A stretch of 64,000 bases of DNA, taken from positions 8,178-72,177 of the forward strand of contig PLWQ01000004.1 in assembly GCA_003165595.1 (NCBI GenBank). Direction: 5' to 3'. The translations under genes were made by a program, and so were the position numbers. Below the pieces are notes generated by a model, which was not told where the DNA came from, made no database searches, and saw only the letters and a program-made list of their open reading frames with translations. Shown here one piece after another: positions 43,647-52,546 of the stretch (positions are counted from its first letter, which is position 1; each line of letters starts with the position of its first letter). The DNA is from Fibrobacterota bacterium (lineage in GTDB: Bacteria > Fibrobacterota > Chitinivibrionia > Chitinivibrionales > FEN-1185).

Positions 43647-44279
43647 ATGTCTTCTGGTATTTACAACAGATATACCGGCTACCACAACCGCCGGTCGATC
43701 CGTCTTCGCGGATATAATTATTCACGCCCCGGTTATTATTTCGTCACCATTTGCATCCATGACCGGAAACAGAAATTATTTGGTAGTTTTGACAACGGTC
43801 CTGTAGGGGCAGGTTCCAAACCTGCCCCTGTCTTCAAACCCAATCAATACGCCCAAACCGTACAACAAACATGGCATGATTTGCCCAATCATATTTCGAA
43901 CATTGTATTGGACGAATTTATCATCATGCCAAACCATGTCCATGGAATCATTCGGATTTCCGATCATGATATAAATCGGGCGGGTTTGGAAGATCGGGCG
44001 GGTTTGGAACCCGCCCCTACGGTGGGATTACCGGAAATTGTACGGCAATTGAAAACATTTTCCGCCCGTCGAATCAATATACGACGAAATACCCCCGGAC
44101 AACCTGTCTGGCAACGCAATTATTATGACCATGTTATCCGTGATGAAAAATCATTGTATTTTATCCGTAAATATATCCGAGAGAACCCGGTGAATTGGTC
44201 TGATGATTCCGAAAGCCATATTGATAGAGAAATCCTGGAATCGAGATCCTTGCTACACTCTCCCAATCAACCTCAATAA
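43647..44279 (+). CDS. REP-associated tyrosine transposase (RAYT)
   Basis: RAYTs are single-copy HUH (Y1) transposase relatives linked to REP palindromes. The 210-residue protein from ATG 43647 has GYNYSRPGYYFVTICIHDR and MPNHVHGIIRI (the HUH HxH). YYDHVIRDEKSLYFIRKYI carries the putative catalytic Tyr. Two palindromes sit within the coding sequence (43805-43829 and 43996-44016) and add GAGSKPAP- and RAGLEPAP-type peptides without a stop. It overlaps the convergent ferredoxin gene by 27 bases. Confidence 0.88.
   Translation: MSSGIYNRYTGYHNRRSIRLRGYNYSRPGYYFVTICIHDRKQKLFGSFDNGPVGAGSKPAPVFKPNQYAQTVQQTWHDLPNHISNIVLDEFIIMPNHVHGIIRISDHDINRAGLEDRAGLEPAPTVGLPEIVRQLKTFSARRINIRRNTPGQPVWQRNYYDHVIRDEKSLYFIRKYIRENPVNWSDDSESHIDREILESRSLLHSPNQPQ
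43805..44016. repeat. REP-like palindromes inside the RAYT gene
   Basis: At 43805-43829, AGGGGCAGGTT and its complement flank CCA (11-base arms). At 43996-44016, GGGCGGGTT and AACCCGCCC flank TGG (9-base arms). The second is preceded by a near-exact direct repeat of ATCGGGCGGGTTTGGAA at 43975-43991. Both arms encode in-frame peptides. Confidence 0.85.
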
Positions 44280-45005
44280 CCCATGCAAGATCGTTAGCGG
44301 ATGCGGCGGGCATCCCGGAATGTAAAGATCGACCGGCACCTGCGAGCCCGCGCCGCCGTGCTGATGGGTAGAAGTGCGGTACAGCCCGCCGCTTATGGCG
44401 CATGCGCCGCAGGCGATAACAAGCTTGGGCGAGGGGAGCGCGTCATAGGTTTTCTTGAGCGCCACGCGCATGTTCTCGGTAACGGGTCCGGTAACAATGA
44501 GTCCGTCGGCGTGGCGCGGCGAGGCAACTACCTGAATGCCGAACCGGCCGATGTCCCAGACTATGGTGGAGAGCACGTTGATATCTGCCTCGCACGCGCC
44601 GCATCCGCCCGCGCTCACCTGACGCAGCTTGAGCGAACGACCAAAAAGTGAACGCAGCCTTGGCTCCAGCGGAGCGCAGGGGACCGGGCTATTTCCCGTT
44701 GTCAATAGATCGTTCCGGTTGCGCGCCGAAAGTTCAAAGCCCCGGCCGAAGCGCAGCGCTTGCGTCGGGCAGGCGGCCGCGCACTCTGCGCAGAAGGTAC
44801 ACGCGCCGAGGTCCAGGGACACGCCGCCCCCCGTTGAAACGGCGCTCGTTGGACACGCCCCGGCGCAGCACGTGCATCCGGCCTCGCAGGCTGCCGCGTC
44901 GAGCGACGGCATGCCGCGGAACCGGTCCGGAAGCGCGGGAATCTTTTTGGGATAGGCATTGGTGCGGTACCCCTGGTGCAGGCGTGCGAGCAGCGTTTTA
45001 ATCAT
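44253..45005 (-). CDS. Ferredoxin-NuoB-like fusion subunit of hydrogenase-related complex
   Basis: The 250-residue protein joins two modules that are separate in formate hydrogenlyase. The N-terminus (about 35-90) is a HycF-like 2[4Fe-4S] ferredoxin (CTCCAGACP, CTFCAECAAACP). The C-terminus (from about 130) is the HycG/NuoB small subunit with SAGGCGACEADI, GPVTENM, IACGACAISGG and PGCPPHP, the ligands of cluster N2. Such a subunit passes electrons between the soluble arm and the membrane. It is the last gene of the operon, 9 bases after the large subunit. Confidence 0.9.
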   Translation of the reverse strand: MIKTLLARLHQGYRTNAYPKKIPALPDRFRGMPSLDAAACEAGCTCCAGACPTSAVSTGGGVSLDLGACTFCAECAAACPTQALRFGRGFELSARNRNDLLTTGNSPVPCAPLEPRLRSLFGRSLKLRQVSAGGCGACEADINVLSTIVWDIGRFGIQVVASPRHADGLIVTGPVTENMRVALKKTYDALPSPKLVIACGACAISGGLYRTSTHQHGGAGSQVPVDLYIPGCPPHPLTILHGLLRLIGRV

Positions 45006-45014
45006 GCAATGTCC

Positions 45015-46514
45015 TCACAGGTCGTACCCGCAGTACGAAAGGTTGAAGCTCTTGTTGCACAGCGGGAAATCGGAGATCTGCTGGTTTCGCAGGGCGAAGG
45101 CGAGGCCGTTCCAGTTGTGAAACGACGGATCCACGATCTTGTACCGCGTCAGCCGGCCGTCGTCTCCGGTGACGGCGGCGTGAAAGACTTCGCCGCGCCA
45201 TCCCTCCACCAGCGACACGGCAAGCGAGTTCGGGGCAAGCGGTCCGCACGCGGCGCGCGTGCCTCCTTCGGGCAGGCCGGCGCAGAGTTCCTTTACAAAG
45301 TCGAGCGAATGCATGGCCTCGCCGAAGCGCACAAAGGCGCGGGCAAAGACGTCTCCCTGCTCATGCGTAACCACGGGAATATGGGAGAAACGGTACATGC
45401 CGTGCGCAAAATCCTGGCGCACGTCGGCGATGATGCCGGAGGCGCGCGCCGCAAGCCCCACAACGCCGAGCGTACGGCAATCGGCCTCCGTGAGAATGCC
45501 GGTATTCTCGAAACGGGCGAGTACCGACGATTTATTGAGAAGCAGGTCCATTGCGTTTGCGAAATCGGCCTTGACGGTTGAAACGGTTCGCGACAGATCG
45601 GCGAGCCGGCCACTATCGCAATCGAAGGCCGTGCCGCCTTCGCAGAGGATGCCCCTGCCGAACCTGCTGCCGCACAGGAGTGCCGTTGCGTTGAGCACGT
45701 CGCCCCTGATCCTGCCGCAGTACGAGGCGGTGGGCAGGAAACCGACGTCGCCCGCGAGCGCGCCGATGTCGCCGATATGGTTGGCGCAGCGTTCGAGCTC
45801 GATGGCGAGGGCGCGCAGGGCGTGAGCGCGCGGAGGGCCTTCGCATGAAGCAAGCGACTCCATAACCTGGCAATAGGCGGTGGTGTGGGCCGCAGTGGTG
45901 TCGCCCGCAGCCGTCTCGATGATTGCGCGAACAGCGTGCCGCGGCGCGCCCGCAACAAGCCGTTCGACGCCCCGGTGCTGGTAGCCGAGGGAAATTTCCA
46001 GATGGAAAACGTTTTCGCCGTGGCACTGGAACCGGAAATGGCCCGGCTCGATGACGCCGGCATGCACCGGCCCCACCGCCACCTCATGGACTTCTTCTCC
46101 GTCAACTGCAAAGAAGTCCGCGTCGCCGATGCGCCTGTCAAACAGATCGCGTCCGGACCCAAACGGGGCGCAAAAGCGCACCGGTTTGAACCACGGGTGG
46201 CCGGCGAACGAGATGCCATACTGTTCCGCGATTTCCCTTTCGAAAAGCTGCAGTTGCGGATACGACGATGCCAGCGAGGGCATTTCCGCACCGGCTTTGC
46301 ACGAGAAGAGGGCGATGGTTCCGTCCCGGGAGTGGGCAATGGCGGCGATCAGCCGAACGCGGGATCCAGACGGGCATCCGAAGTATGCTGCCACCCGCGC
46401 GCGCGAGTCGAGCTCTTCCTGCATCAGGGCGCAAAAGCTTCCCGTGTCGCACGCCGGGATATCTGCCAGCGGGACCGGAACGCAGTTGCGGATGTAAATG
46501 GGCCGGGCGCTCAC
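45015..46514 (-). CDS. NuoCD/HycE-like large subunit lacking NiFe ligands (Ehr-like)
   Basis: This 499-residue protein fuses a NuoC-like N-terminus (FEREIAEQYGISFAG, about 92-105) with a NuoD/HycE large subunit (GPVHAGVIEPGHFRF, EISLGYQHRGVERL). In true hydrogenases CxxC pairs follow; here L1 reads ETAAGDTTAAHTTAYCQ and the C-terminal L2 reads VDPSFHNWNGL, so both cysteine pairs are missing. The C-terminal DFPLCNKSFNLSYCGYDL is a pattern I associate with energy-converting-hydrogenase-related (Ehr) complexes. A proton/sodium-pumping electron transfer role other than H2 chemistry is inferred. It overlaps the hyfF-like gene by four bases. Confidence 0.87.
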   Translation of the reverse strand: MSARPIYIRNCVPVPLADIPACDTGSFCALMQEELDSRARVAAYFGCPSGSRVRLIAAIAHSRDGTIALFSCKAGAEMPSLASSYPQLQLFEREIAEQYGISFAGHPWFKPVRFCAPFGSGRDLFDRRIGDADFFAVDGEEVHEVAVGPVHAGVIEPGHFRFQCHGENVFHLEISLGYQHRGVERLVAGAPRHAVRAIIETAAGDTTAAHTTAYCQVMESLASCEGPPRAHALRALAIELERCANHIGDIGALAGDVGFLPTASYCGRIRGDVLNATALLCGSRFGRGILCEGGTAFDCDSGRLADLSRTVSTVKADFANAMDLLLNKSSVLARFENTGILTEADCRTLGVVGLAARASGIIADVRQDFAHGMYRFSHIPVVTHEQGDVFARAFVRFGEAMHSLDFVKELCAGLPEGGTRAACGPLAPNSLAVSLVEGWRGEVFHAAVTGDDGRLTRYKIVDPSFHNWNGLAFALRNQQISDFPLCNKSFNLSYCGYDL

Positions 46515-48028
46515 CGGAAAAGCCCTCCCGAAAGCGGGGGCAGAATTCTCGCGCCTTCCACAATGGACGAAGCATCACCGAGAAGCGCATAGAACCAGCG
46601 TGGCATGAACAGGCCGAATAAGATGAGTGCTCCCACGCACACTGCGACAAGCGCGACGTCGGGAAGGGAGCGGCGGGGAGGCGGGACGTCGGGGCATTTC
46701 GTTCCCATGGAGACATCAATCGCATGCCGGAGTGCGCTCACGAATACCACAATGGAGCCGAAGAAGAACACGGCAAGCGCGACGAACTTTCCCGCGTCCA
46801 GCGACGCCTTTACAAGCATGAATTCGCTCATGAATACCGAAAACGGCGCGACGCCGATGAGCGCCAGTATGGAGACGAAAAACGCCGTGCCCCACAGGGA
46901 ATTCGATGCGATGGCGCCGGTGATTCGGGTCATGTCGTAGGTCTTGTACTGACGGCCAAGGCGGCCCGCGGAGAAGAAGGCGAGCGTCTTGGACATGGTG
47001 TGGTTGAATGTGTGGTACAGTGCAGCCAGCGTTCCCAGCCCGCCTATCCCGAGTCCCAGGGCGATGATGCCCATGTGCTCCACGCTGTGGTAGGCCAGCA
47101 ACCGCTTGATGTTTTTTTGTGAAGGAATGAATATCGCGGCCACGATGATCGAGAGAAGCCCCAATAGCACGAGCATGGCATGAGCCCTGAGGCGCCAGCC
47201 CATTGCCGATTCGCACAGCGGCAGGTATCGCATGATGCAATACAGCGCGCAATTGAGCATAACGCCCGAAAACACGGCCGACACGGGCGTGGGCGCCTGG
47301 CTGTGGGCGTCGGGCAGCCACGAATGCATGGGCGCAAGGCCGGCTTTTGTGCCGAATCCGACGAGCGCGAACACGAACGCTGCGCACATGATGCGTCCGT
47401 CAAGCAAGCCGGCCCTGTCGGCCAGGGAGGTCCACAGGAGCGACTCTCCGGGGGGAAATGAGGCTGCGCGGGCCGCAACCGACAACAGCAGTGTTCCCAC
47501 AAATGCAAAGGCAATGCCCACCGAGCAGAGGAGCAGATACTTCCACATCGCCTCTATGGACGCGGGCCGTCCGTCCGAAAGGATGAGAAGGGCCGACACG
47601 AGGGTGGTGGCTTCGAGGCATATCCAGAGAATGCCCATGTTATTCGAACACAGCACGGCAATCAGTATTGTAAAGAAGGAATTCCAGAGCAGCGTGTACC
47701 GCCGCGCCCGCCTCGGTCCAAAGGCGCCCCGGTCGATGTCATCCGAAAAGTAGCCGACCGAATACACGGCGGACATGAAGAACACGAGGGAAACCAGGCC
47801 GATATGGTACAGGGACAGCGAATCGATAAACAGGTTGTTGGCGCATGCGAAAATACGGCTGGCGTGCCCTTTAAGGACAAAAACCGCTGCCACAACGGCG
47901 CATTCGAGCCCCGCGGCGGCCGCGCTGGCGCGGAGCGCAGCGCGGCTGGACAGCGGCAGGCAGCAGGCGGCAAGCCCGGCAAGTACCGGAGCGAACAGGG
48001 AAAAGATCAGGATTTCGCCGTGCATCAT
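46511..48028 (-). CDS. hyfF: Hydrogenase-4 component F-like (NuoM/N-like proton antiporter subunit)
   Basis: This polytopic subunit (505 residues, about 14 TM helices) belongs to the Mrp/NuoL-M-N family. ATTLVSALLI, LVGFGTKAGLAPMHSWLPDAHSQAPTPVSA and YHSVEHMGII hold the conserved Glu/Lys/His positions of the proton path. The start ATG 48028 overlaps the hyfE-like stop (ATGATG/TGA); an upstream extension is not supported. It belongs to a six-gene membrane complex operon. Confidence 0.88.
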   Translation of the reverse strand: MMHGEILIFSLFAPVLAGLAACCLPLSSRAALRASAAAAGLECAVVAAVFVLKGHASRIFACANNLFIDSLSLYHIGLVSLVFFMSAVYSVGYFSDDIDRGAFGPRRARRYTLLWNSFFTILIAVLCSNNMGILWICLEATTLVSALLILSDGRPASIEAMWKYLLLCSVGIAFAFVGTLLLSVAARAASFPPGESLLWTSLADRAGLLDGRIMCAAFVFALVGFGTKAGLAPMHSWLPDAHSQAPTPVSAVFSGVMLNCALYCIMRYLPLCESAMGWRLRAHAMLVLLGLLSIIVAAIFIPSQKNIKRLLAYHSVEHMGIIALGLGIGGLGTLAALYHTFNHTMSKTLAFFSAGRLGRQYKTYDMTRITGAIASNSLWGTAFFVSILALIGVAPFSVFMSEFMLVKASLDAGKFVALAVFFFGSIVVFVSALRHAIDVSMGTKCPDVPPPRRSLPDVALVAVCVGALILFGLFMPRWFYALLGDASSIVEGARILPPLSGGLFR

Positions 48029-48669
48029 TCCTTGAGGACCTCGAGTTCTTCGGTATTGATTGATTCGAATTGCCTGTTGATATGGTAGATAACGATGCAC
48101 ATGATAAAGACGCCCACCAGGAGATCGAGCAGTACGCCCATTTCAACAAGAACGGACTGCTGCGCAGACAGCGAGATTCCGAAAGTGTAAATTCCGTTTT
48201 CGAGCATGAGGTAGCCCACGATCTGCGAGACAGTCTCGGTGCGGGCGACAATGAGGAACAGCCCGACCGCGGCCAAGCACAGAGCAAGCGAGACAACCTG
48301 CGGGTTGGGAAAGAGCGGCGAGCGGGGAATCGCCGCGCCGATCCAGAACGCCAGCACGGAAATCGCTATGCCCGCGGCAATCGACGTTGTGTAGCCTACA
48401 CGCGGCTTTTCTTCGCGGTACGCTTCCACGCCGCGAAGTGCCCGGTTCAGAAGCAGCGGTATGGCAACGCCCTTGAGCAGCATGCCGCCTGCGCCGATTA
48501 TCACGGTGTGAAAGGAAAATCCTTCGGCCTGTGTGAAAAACGGAAGAAGTCCGAGCACCAAGCCCTCAAATGCGGCGATGCGGATAAGCGCGCGCAACCG
48601 GCTGGTACCGAGCAGGAAGAAATTTGATACGACAAGGACAACGATGAGCATGCTCATTGGATTGTTCAA
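48025..48669 (-). CDS. hyfE: Hydrogenase-4 component E-like membrane subunit
   Basis: The 214-residue protein has about 7 TM helices and matches HyfE, which contains a NuoK-like C-terminal part (VGYLMLENGIYTFGISLS, LLDLLVGVFIMCIVIYHIN). It overlaps both neighbours by four bases, indicating coupled translation. Family and order fit a hydrogenase-4-type membrane arm. Confidence 0.87.
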   Translation of the reverse strand: MNNPMSMLIVVLVVSNFFLLGTSRLRALIRIAAFEGLVLGLLPFFTQAEGFSFHTVIIGAGGMLLKGVAIPLLLNRALRGVEAYREEKPRVGYTTSIAAGIAISVLAFWIGAAIPRSPLFPNPQVVSLALCLAAVGLFLIVARTETVSQIVGYLMLENGIYTFGISLSAQQSVLVEMGVLLDLLVGVFIMCIVIYHINRQFESINTEELEVLKE

Positions 48670-49583
48670 GGCAAGGCTCCCTGTTGAGCAAGCAGGGCAA
48701 GCAGTGCGAGCGCGGCCGCGCCCGCCAAAAGTTGCGGAACGCGAAGCAACCTCAGGCGCGCGGTGACCGATTCGATTGTTCCTATGACGATGCCGATCAC
48801 AACCATTCCCGCGCTTGTGCAGAGTACATCAATCCAGACGGAAGCGGCATGAAGGGGCAGAAACGCGCGCACAGCAATGAGCCCGAACAGCCACAGCTTG
48901 AGCGATGCCCCATAGGTGATAAAGGCGAAATCCGGGCCGCCGTGGTCGAGCACCATCACCTCGTGAATCATGGTGAGCTCCAAATGGGTTGCCGGATCGT
49001 CAACAGGCAGTCTCGCGTTTTCGGCAAGCATGACTACCACGAGGGCAAAACCCGCCAGGAGCGCGGGAACCAGCGAGATCTGAGCGCCTTTCCCAATAGC
49101 GTCCTGGAAACAGAACGACTGCGCCGGCCCGGAAAGCGCAAGGAGGCATACGAGAAACACGGGCTCCACCAGCGCGGAGAAGAATACTTCGCGGCTCGCT
49201 CCCATTCCTTCGAACGGTGAACCCGTATCCAGCGCCGCGATCACGGTAAAAAACCTTACCACGGCCAGAAGATAGACAAAGAGCAAAATATCGCCGGAGA
49301 ACGACAGCACGGCTCCCAGGGCGCCAAACGGCATCAGCAGGCAGCACGCAAGGAGGGCGCCGAGCGATACCACCGGCCCTGCCCGAAACACCCACGAGGT
49401 GGTGGTGCTGTACACCGCGCCCTTTCGCAGTAATTTGAGAATGTCGGAATATGCCTGAAGGAGCGGCGGTCCTTTGCGTCCCGCAAAGAACGCCTTTGTC
49501 TTTGCGATAATACCGGTGAGCAGCGGTGCACAGGCCAGCGCAAGAGTGGGGGAGAGCGCGGTTGAAAGGCTCAGCGTGGCCAT
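48666..49583 (-). CDS. hyfC: Hydrogenase-4 component C-like (NuoH family)
   Basis: The NuoH-type subunit links the membrane and soluble arms. It has about 8 TM helices and the signature ENARLPVDDPATHLELTMIHE. GRKGPPLLQAYSDILKLLRKG matches the quinone-site loop family. ATG 49583 is chosen; ATG 49595 is possible, and both overlap the end of the hyfB-like gene. The total length of 305 residues is normal. Confidence 0.88.
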   Translation of the reverse strand: MATLSLSTALSPTLALACAPLLTGIIAKTKAFFAGRKGPPLLQAYSDILKLLRKGAVYSTTTSWVFRAGPVVSLGALLACCLLMPFGALGAVLSFSGDILLFVYLLAVVRFFTVIAALDTGSPFEGMGASREVFFSALVEPVFLVCLLALSGPAQSFCFQDAIGKGAQISLVPALLAGFALVVVMLAENARLPVDDPATHLELTMIHEVMVLDHGGPDFAFITYGASLKLWLFGLIAVRAFLPLHAASVWIDVLCTSAGMVVIGIVIGTIESVTARLRLLRVPQLLAGAAALALLALLAQQGALP

Positions 49584-51574
49584 ACGAAATTCCATACGAG
49601 AAGCGCAATGAGCGTCATTGCAATGTACAGTACATAGGCTTGTGTCTTGCCGCCCTGGAGCCAGCGCAGCTTCGACAGCATGCCGCCGGCGAGCCGGAAT
49701 ACCGGGGTGTACACATTGTCAAGCAACAGGTCCGGCACATGCGAGCGAAACGACCATCCTTTGGGAAATGTTGATGCGGGCATGTGTTTTGTCTGCACAG
49801 GCCCCAGAACATGCCGGAAGAACAATACGATAGGCTGTGCGAACGAAGAGGCCGTATACTGCATGCGCGGTCCGGGGACCGTGTAGCCGCAATCCCAGGT
49901 GGGCGAGGCGCCTACCGTTCGTTTGTGAAGCAACCCCTTCCGCAGAAGATATACTGCTCCCGTGCACGCCAGGAACAGAACGCAGCCGATTGCAATGCCT
50001 CTGAGGCTCGGCGCAAAGGTCGAAAGCTCCGACACAATGTCCGCTTTCGGCAGCGAGGTCAGGATGCACACAGGCTGCGCAAAAACAGGAACGAGCTTCC
50101 AGAACGCCAGGCCGATGATGCCGCAGAACGCTGCCAGCACAAAGAGCGGAATCACCATCCAGGGCCCGGCCTCGCCATGCGCCGCTGCGGCCGTTCTCGG
50201 TTCGCCCAGGAAGACCGTGCCGAATGCCTTTGTAAAGCAGGCGACCGCGAGGCCGCCGATGAGGGCGAGGCTGGCAATGGAAAGCGCGCATATCGCGAAT
50301 ACGGGTCCGTTGTGCGCCCCAATGCCTTTTATTGCCGCCGCGTACACGAGAAACTCGGATACGAATCCGTTGAGCGGCGGCAGCCCGCAGATTGCAACCG
50401 ATCCCGCAAGAAATCCCGCCGCGGTGAGCGGCATCTTCCTGATGACGCCTCCCAGCGCGTCGATGTCGGCGGTGCCCGTGGCATGAATCACCGATCCCGC
50501 GCCGAGAAAGAGGAGCCCCTTGAAGAAGGCGTGATTGACAACGTGGAGCAATCCGCCGCAGAAACCCAGAAAAGCAAGCTGGGGAATCCCGTAGCTTACG
50601 CCCAGAACGCCCGCGCCCAGCCCGAGCGCGATGATGCCGACGTTTTCCACGCTGTGATAGGCAAGGAGGCGCTTGAGGTCGTGCTGGCCGAGGGCGAGAA
50701 GCACACCGAGAATTCCCGAGACGCTGCCGATTGCGATAAGGGAAAAACCCCACCAGGCCTGGACATGTCCCAGGAGTGTTATCGAGCGAAGGATGCCGTA
50801 GATCCCCATTTTAATCATGATCCCCGACATCAGAGCCGACACGTGGCTCGGCGCGGCGGGATGCGCTTTGGGCAGCCACACATGAAACGGAACGAATCCG
50901 GCCTTGGACCCGAACCCGGCGAGGCCAATGGCAAAGAGCAAGCCTCGGAGCGCCGGAGAAAAGGCGTGATGCGCAATGGACGCAAAATCGAGGGAGCCGA
51001 CGCCGGCCCCCGCAACAAGAAAGAAGATGAGGAGGAATGCGGCGCCGATATGCGTGGCAATGAGATAAATCCACGCCGCTTCCCGCGAGCCTTCTTCTTC
51101 GTGGTTGTGGAGAACGCAGGCAAAGGACGACAGCGACATGATTTCCCATGCCACAAGAAAAAGAAGGCCGTTAGCCGCGACAACAACCAGCGCCATGCTC
51201 ACGCCGAGCGTATTGTAGTAGAACCAGGGAATGGCTGCATTCCGCTCTCGCGGCACGGGGCGGAGGTACTCCACGGCATACAATGCACCCAAACCGAACA
51301 GGACAAACAGAGGTATTAGGAATAATGCCGACAGCGCATCCATCGACATGGACAATGAGCCCAGCGGCATTGACCACGGCGAATTCCACGTTTCGGGCGC
51401 GGGCAAAAACAGGGCTCGCACGGCGCAGTAAAGACCGGCCGCCGCACCGGTGATCGCTCCGCCAGCGCCAAGGGCGGTCTGGAGTCGCGGCCACGGCTTG
51501 AGCAAAATCGCCGCAAGCGACGCCGCAACCGGAACAAAGACCGCAACGGCGAAAATTGCTGCGGTCGTATCCAT
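49571..51574 (-). CDS. hyfB: Hydrogenase-4 component B-like (NuoL family)
   Basis: The 667-residue polytopic protein has about 16 TM helices and the antiporter signatures WEIMSLSSFACVLHNHEE, FGSKAGFVPFHVWLPKAHPAAPSHVSALMSG and YHSVENVGIIALG. It is the first structural gene of the operon, starting one base from the end of the regulator gene. Together with the hyfF-like protein it would form the ion-pumping modules. Confidence 0.9.
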   Translation of the reverse strand: MDTTAAIFAVAVFVPVAASLAAILLKPWPRLQTALGAGGAITGAAAGLYCAVRALFLPAPETWNSPWSMPLGSLSMSMDALSALFLIPLFVLFGLGALYAVEYLRPVPRERNAAIPWFYYNTLGVSMALVVVAANGLLFLVAWEIMSLSSFACVLHNHEEEGSREAAWIYLIATHIGAAFLLIFFLVAGAGVGSLDFASIAHHAFSPALRGLLFAIGLAGFGSKAGFVPFHVWLPKAHPAAPSHVSALMSGIMIKMGIYGILRSITLLGHVQAWWGFSLIAIGSVSGILGVLLALGQHDLKRLLAYHSVENVGIIALGLGAGVLGVSYGIPQLAFLGFCGGLLHVVNHAFFKGLLFLGAGSVIHATGTADIDALGGVIRKMPLTAAGFLAGSVAICGLPPLNGFVSEFLVYAAAIKGIGAHNGPVFAICALSIASLALIGGLAVACFTKAFGTVFLGEPRTAAAAHGEAGPWMVIPLFVLAAFCGIIGLAFWKLVPVFAQPVCILTSLPKADIVSELSTFAPSLRGIAIGCVLFLACTGAVYLLRKGLLHKRTVGASPTWDCGYTVPGPRMQYTASSFAQPIVLFFRHVLGPVQTKHMPASTFPKGWSFRSHVPDLLLDNVYTPVFRLAGGMLSKLRWLQGGKTQAYVLYIAMTLIALLVWNFVWPR

Positions 51575-52279
51575 TTAGAATGTCTTTCCGGCAAACGAAC
51601 CCGGCGCATCGGTGACGGCATGCTCAGCGACGCGAAATGCGTTGAGAATTGTCTGCAAATTGTTTGAAGGAATGAGCGCGCCTCGCACTGCGTTGTTCTT
51701 TAGAGCAAACGAAAGCCGCGCCAGCAGGTGAAGATGGATGCGAGCGTTGGGGCTAATCATTGTAAAGACGGTGGAAACGGGGATCTTGTCTTTCGCGCCG
51801 AAATCGATCGGAGGTTCAAGGAAACACAGCAGGATCAACGGCGCCACGATATCAAGAACAATAGGGTTTCGGACATGGGGAATTGCAACACCGCCGCCGA
51901 TCGCGGTCGGCCCGAGTGATTCTCGCGCAAGGAGCGCCTGCAGAATGGCGTCGCGGCCCGCAACAGTGAGATCCGGTACGAGCCCGACCACTTCGCGCAG
52001 AACGTCGCGCTTGGTGCCCGAGCCCGGAATCGTGTGGACGCCGCCGCGTTCCAGCGCACCGGCGAGATCAGGCAGACCGGCCTGAGGCAGCCGGTCCCTG
52101 AACAGGTCCGGCGGAACGCCGACAGAATTCGAGATTGCCCATTCCAGAATCTCGGCGCGGTTGAAGAAATATGATTTCTTGAGACGATAGAACGGAATGC
52201 CGTTCCGCTTGATGAGGCGGTAAATCGTTTTTTCGGGAATGTTGAGAAGACCGGATGCGTCACGAACCGTCAGCTGCAT
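51575..52279 (-). CDS. HTH-PTS EIIA regulator upstream of the Ehr-like operon
   Basis: Residues 1-50 from ATG 52279 form an excisionase/MerR-like helix-turn-helix (MQLTVRDASGLLNIPEKTIYRLIKRNGIPFYRLKKSYFFNRAEI). A PTS EIIA type-2 (PtsN-like) domain follows, with GGGVAIPHVRNP holding the phospho-His. A GTG at 52318 would extend the protein by 13 residues. It directly abuts the hyfB-like gene in the same direction, so it probably senses PTS phosphorylation or nitrogen/carbon state to control the complex. This is inferred from position. Confidence 0.83.
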   Translation of the reverse strand: MQLTVRDASGLLNIPEKTIYRLIKRNGIPFYRLKKSYFFNRAEILEWAISNSVGVPPDLFRDRLPQAGLPDLAGALERGGVHTIPGSGTKRDVLREVVGLVPDLTVAGRDAILQALLARESLGPTAIGGGVAIPHVRNPIVLDIVAPLILLCFLEPPIDFGAKDKIPVSTVFTMISPNARIHLHLLARLSFALKNNAVRGALIPSNNLQTILNAFRVAEHAVTDAPGSFAGKTF

Positions 52280-52546
52280 TTCACAAAGAACGCTTTCATG
52301 TTTGGAAAAAAAGAGCACTAATATAATTCATGTGAGTGAGGGCTTCAATGTTGTGAGGGCAAATGCGGGGATACAGGAATCACGTTGGGGGGCGTTAAGT
52401 ACAGAAGCATAATGCGGATGCGGGTTTTCCCGTAGAAAACACTTTCTTGTCAAGCTGGTTGCAGTGTGGGTGATGGAGTGCTATATTGAAGGGTGAAAGA
52501 CCGGTCGGTTCGATCTGCAGAAATTCATTCGTTTGGCGGAGGGTTT

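Noticed and set aside
45293-46339. 348-codon frame within the NuoCD-like gene on the same strand
   Set aside because: It is an out-of-frame Ser/Arg/Pro-rich product of GC-rich coding DNA; the overlapping frame has complex I/hydrogenase motifs.
49784-51319. 511-codon plus-strand frame opposite the hyfB-like gene
   Set aside because: The product is Arg/Glu/Asn-rich and repetitive in style, typical of an antisense frame of a membrane protein; the hyfB-like frame has antiporter signatures.
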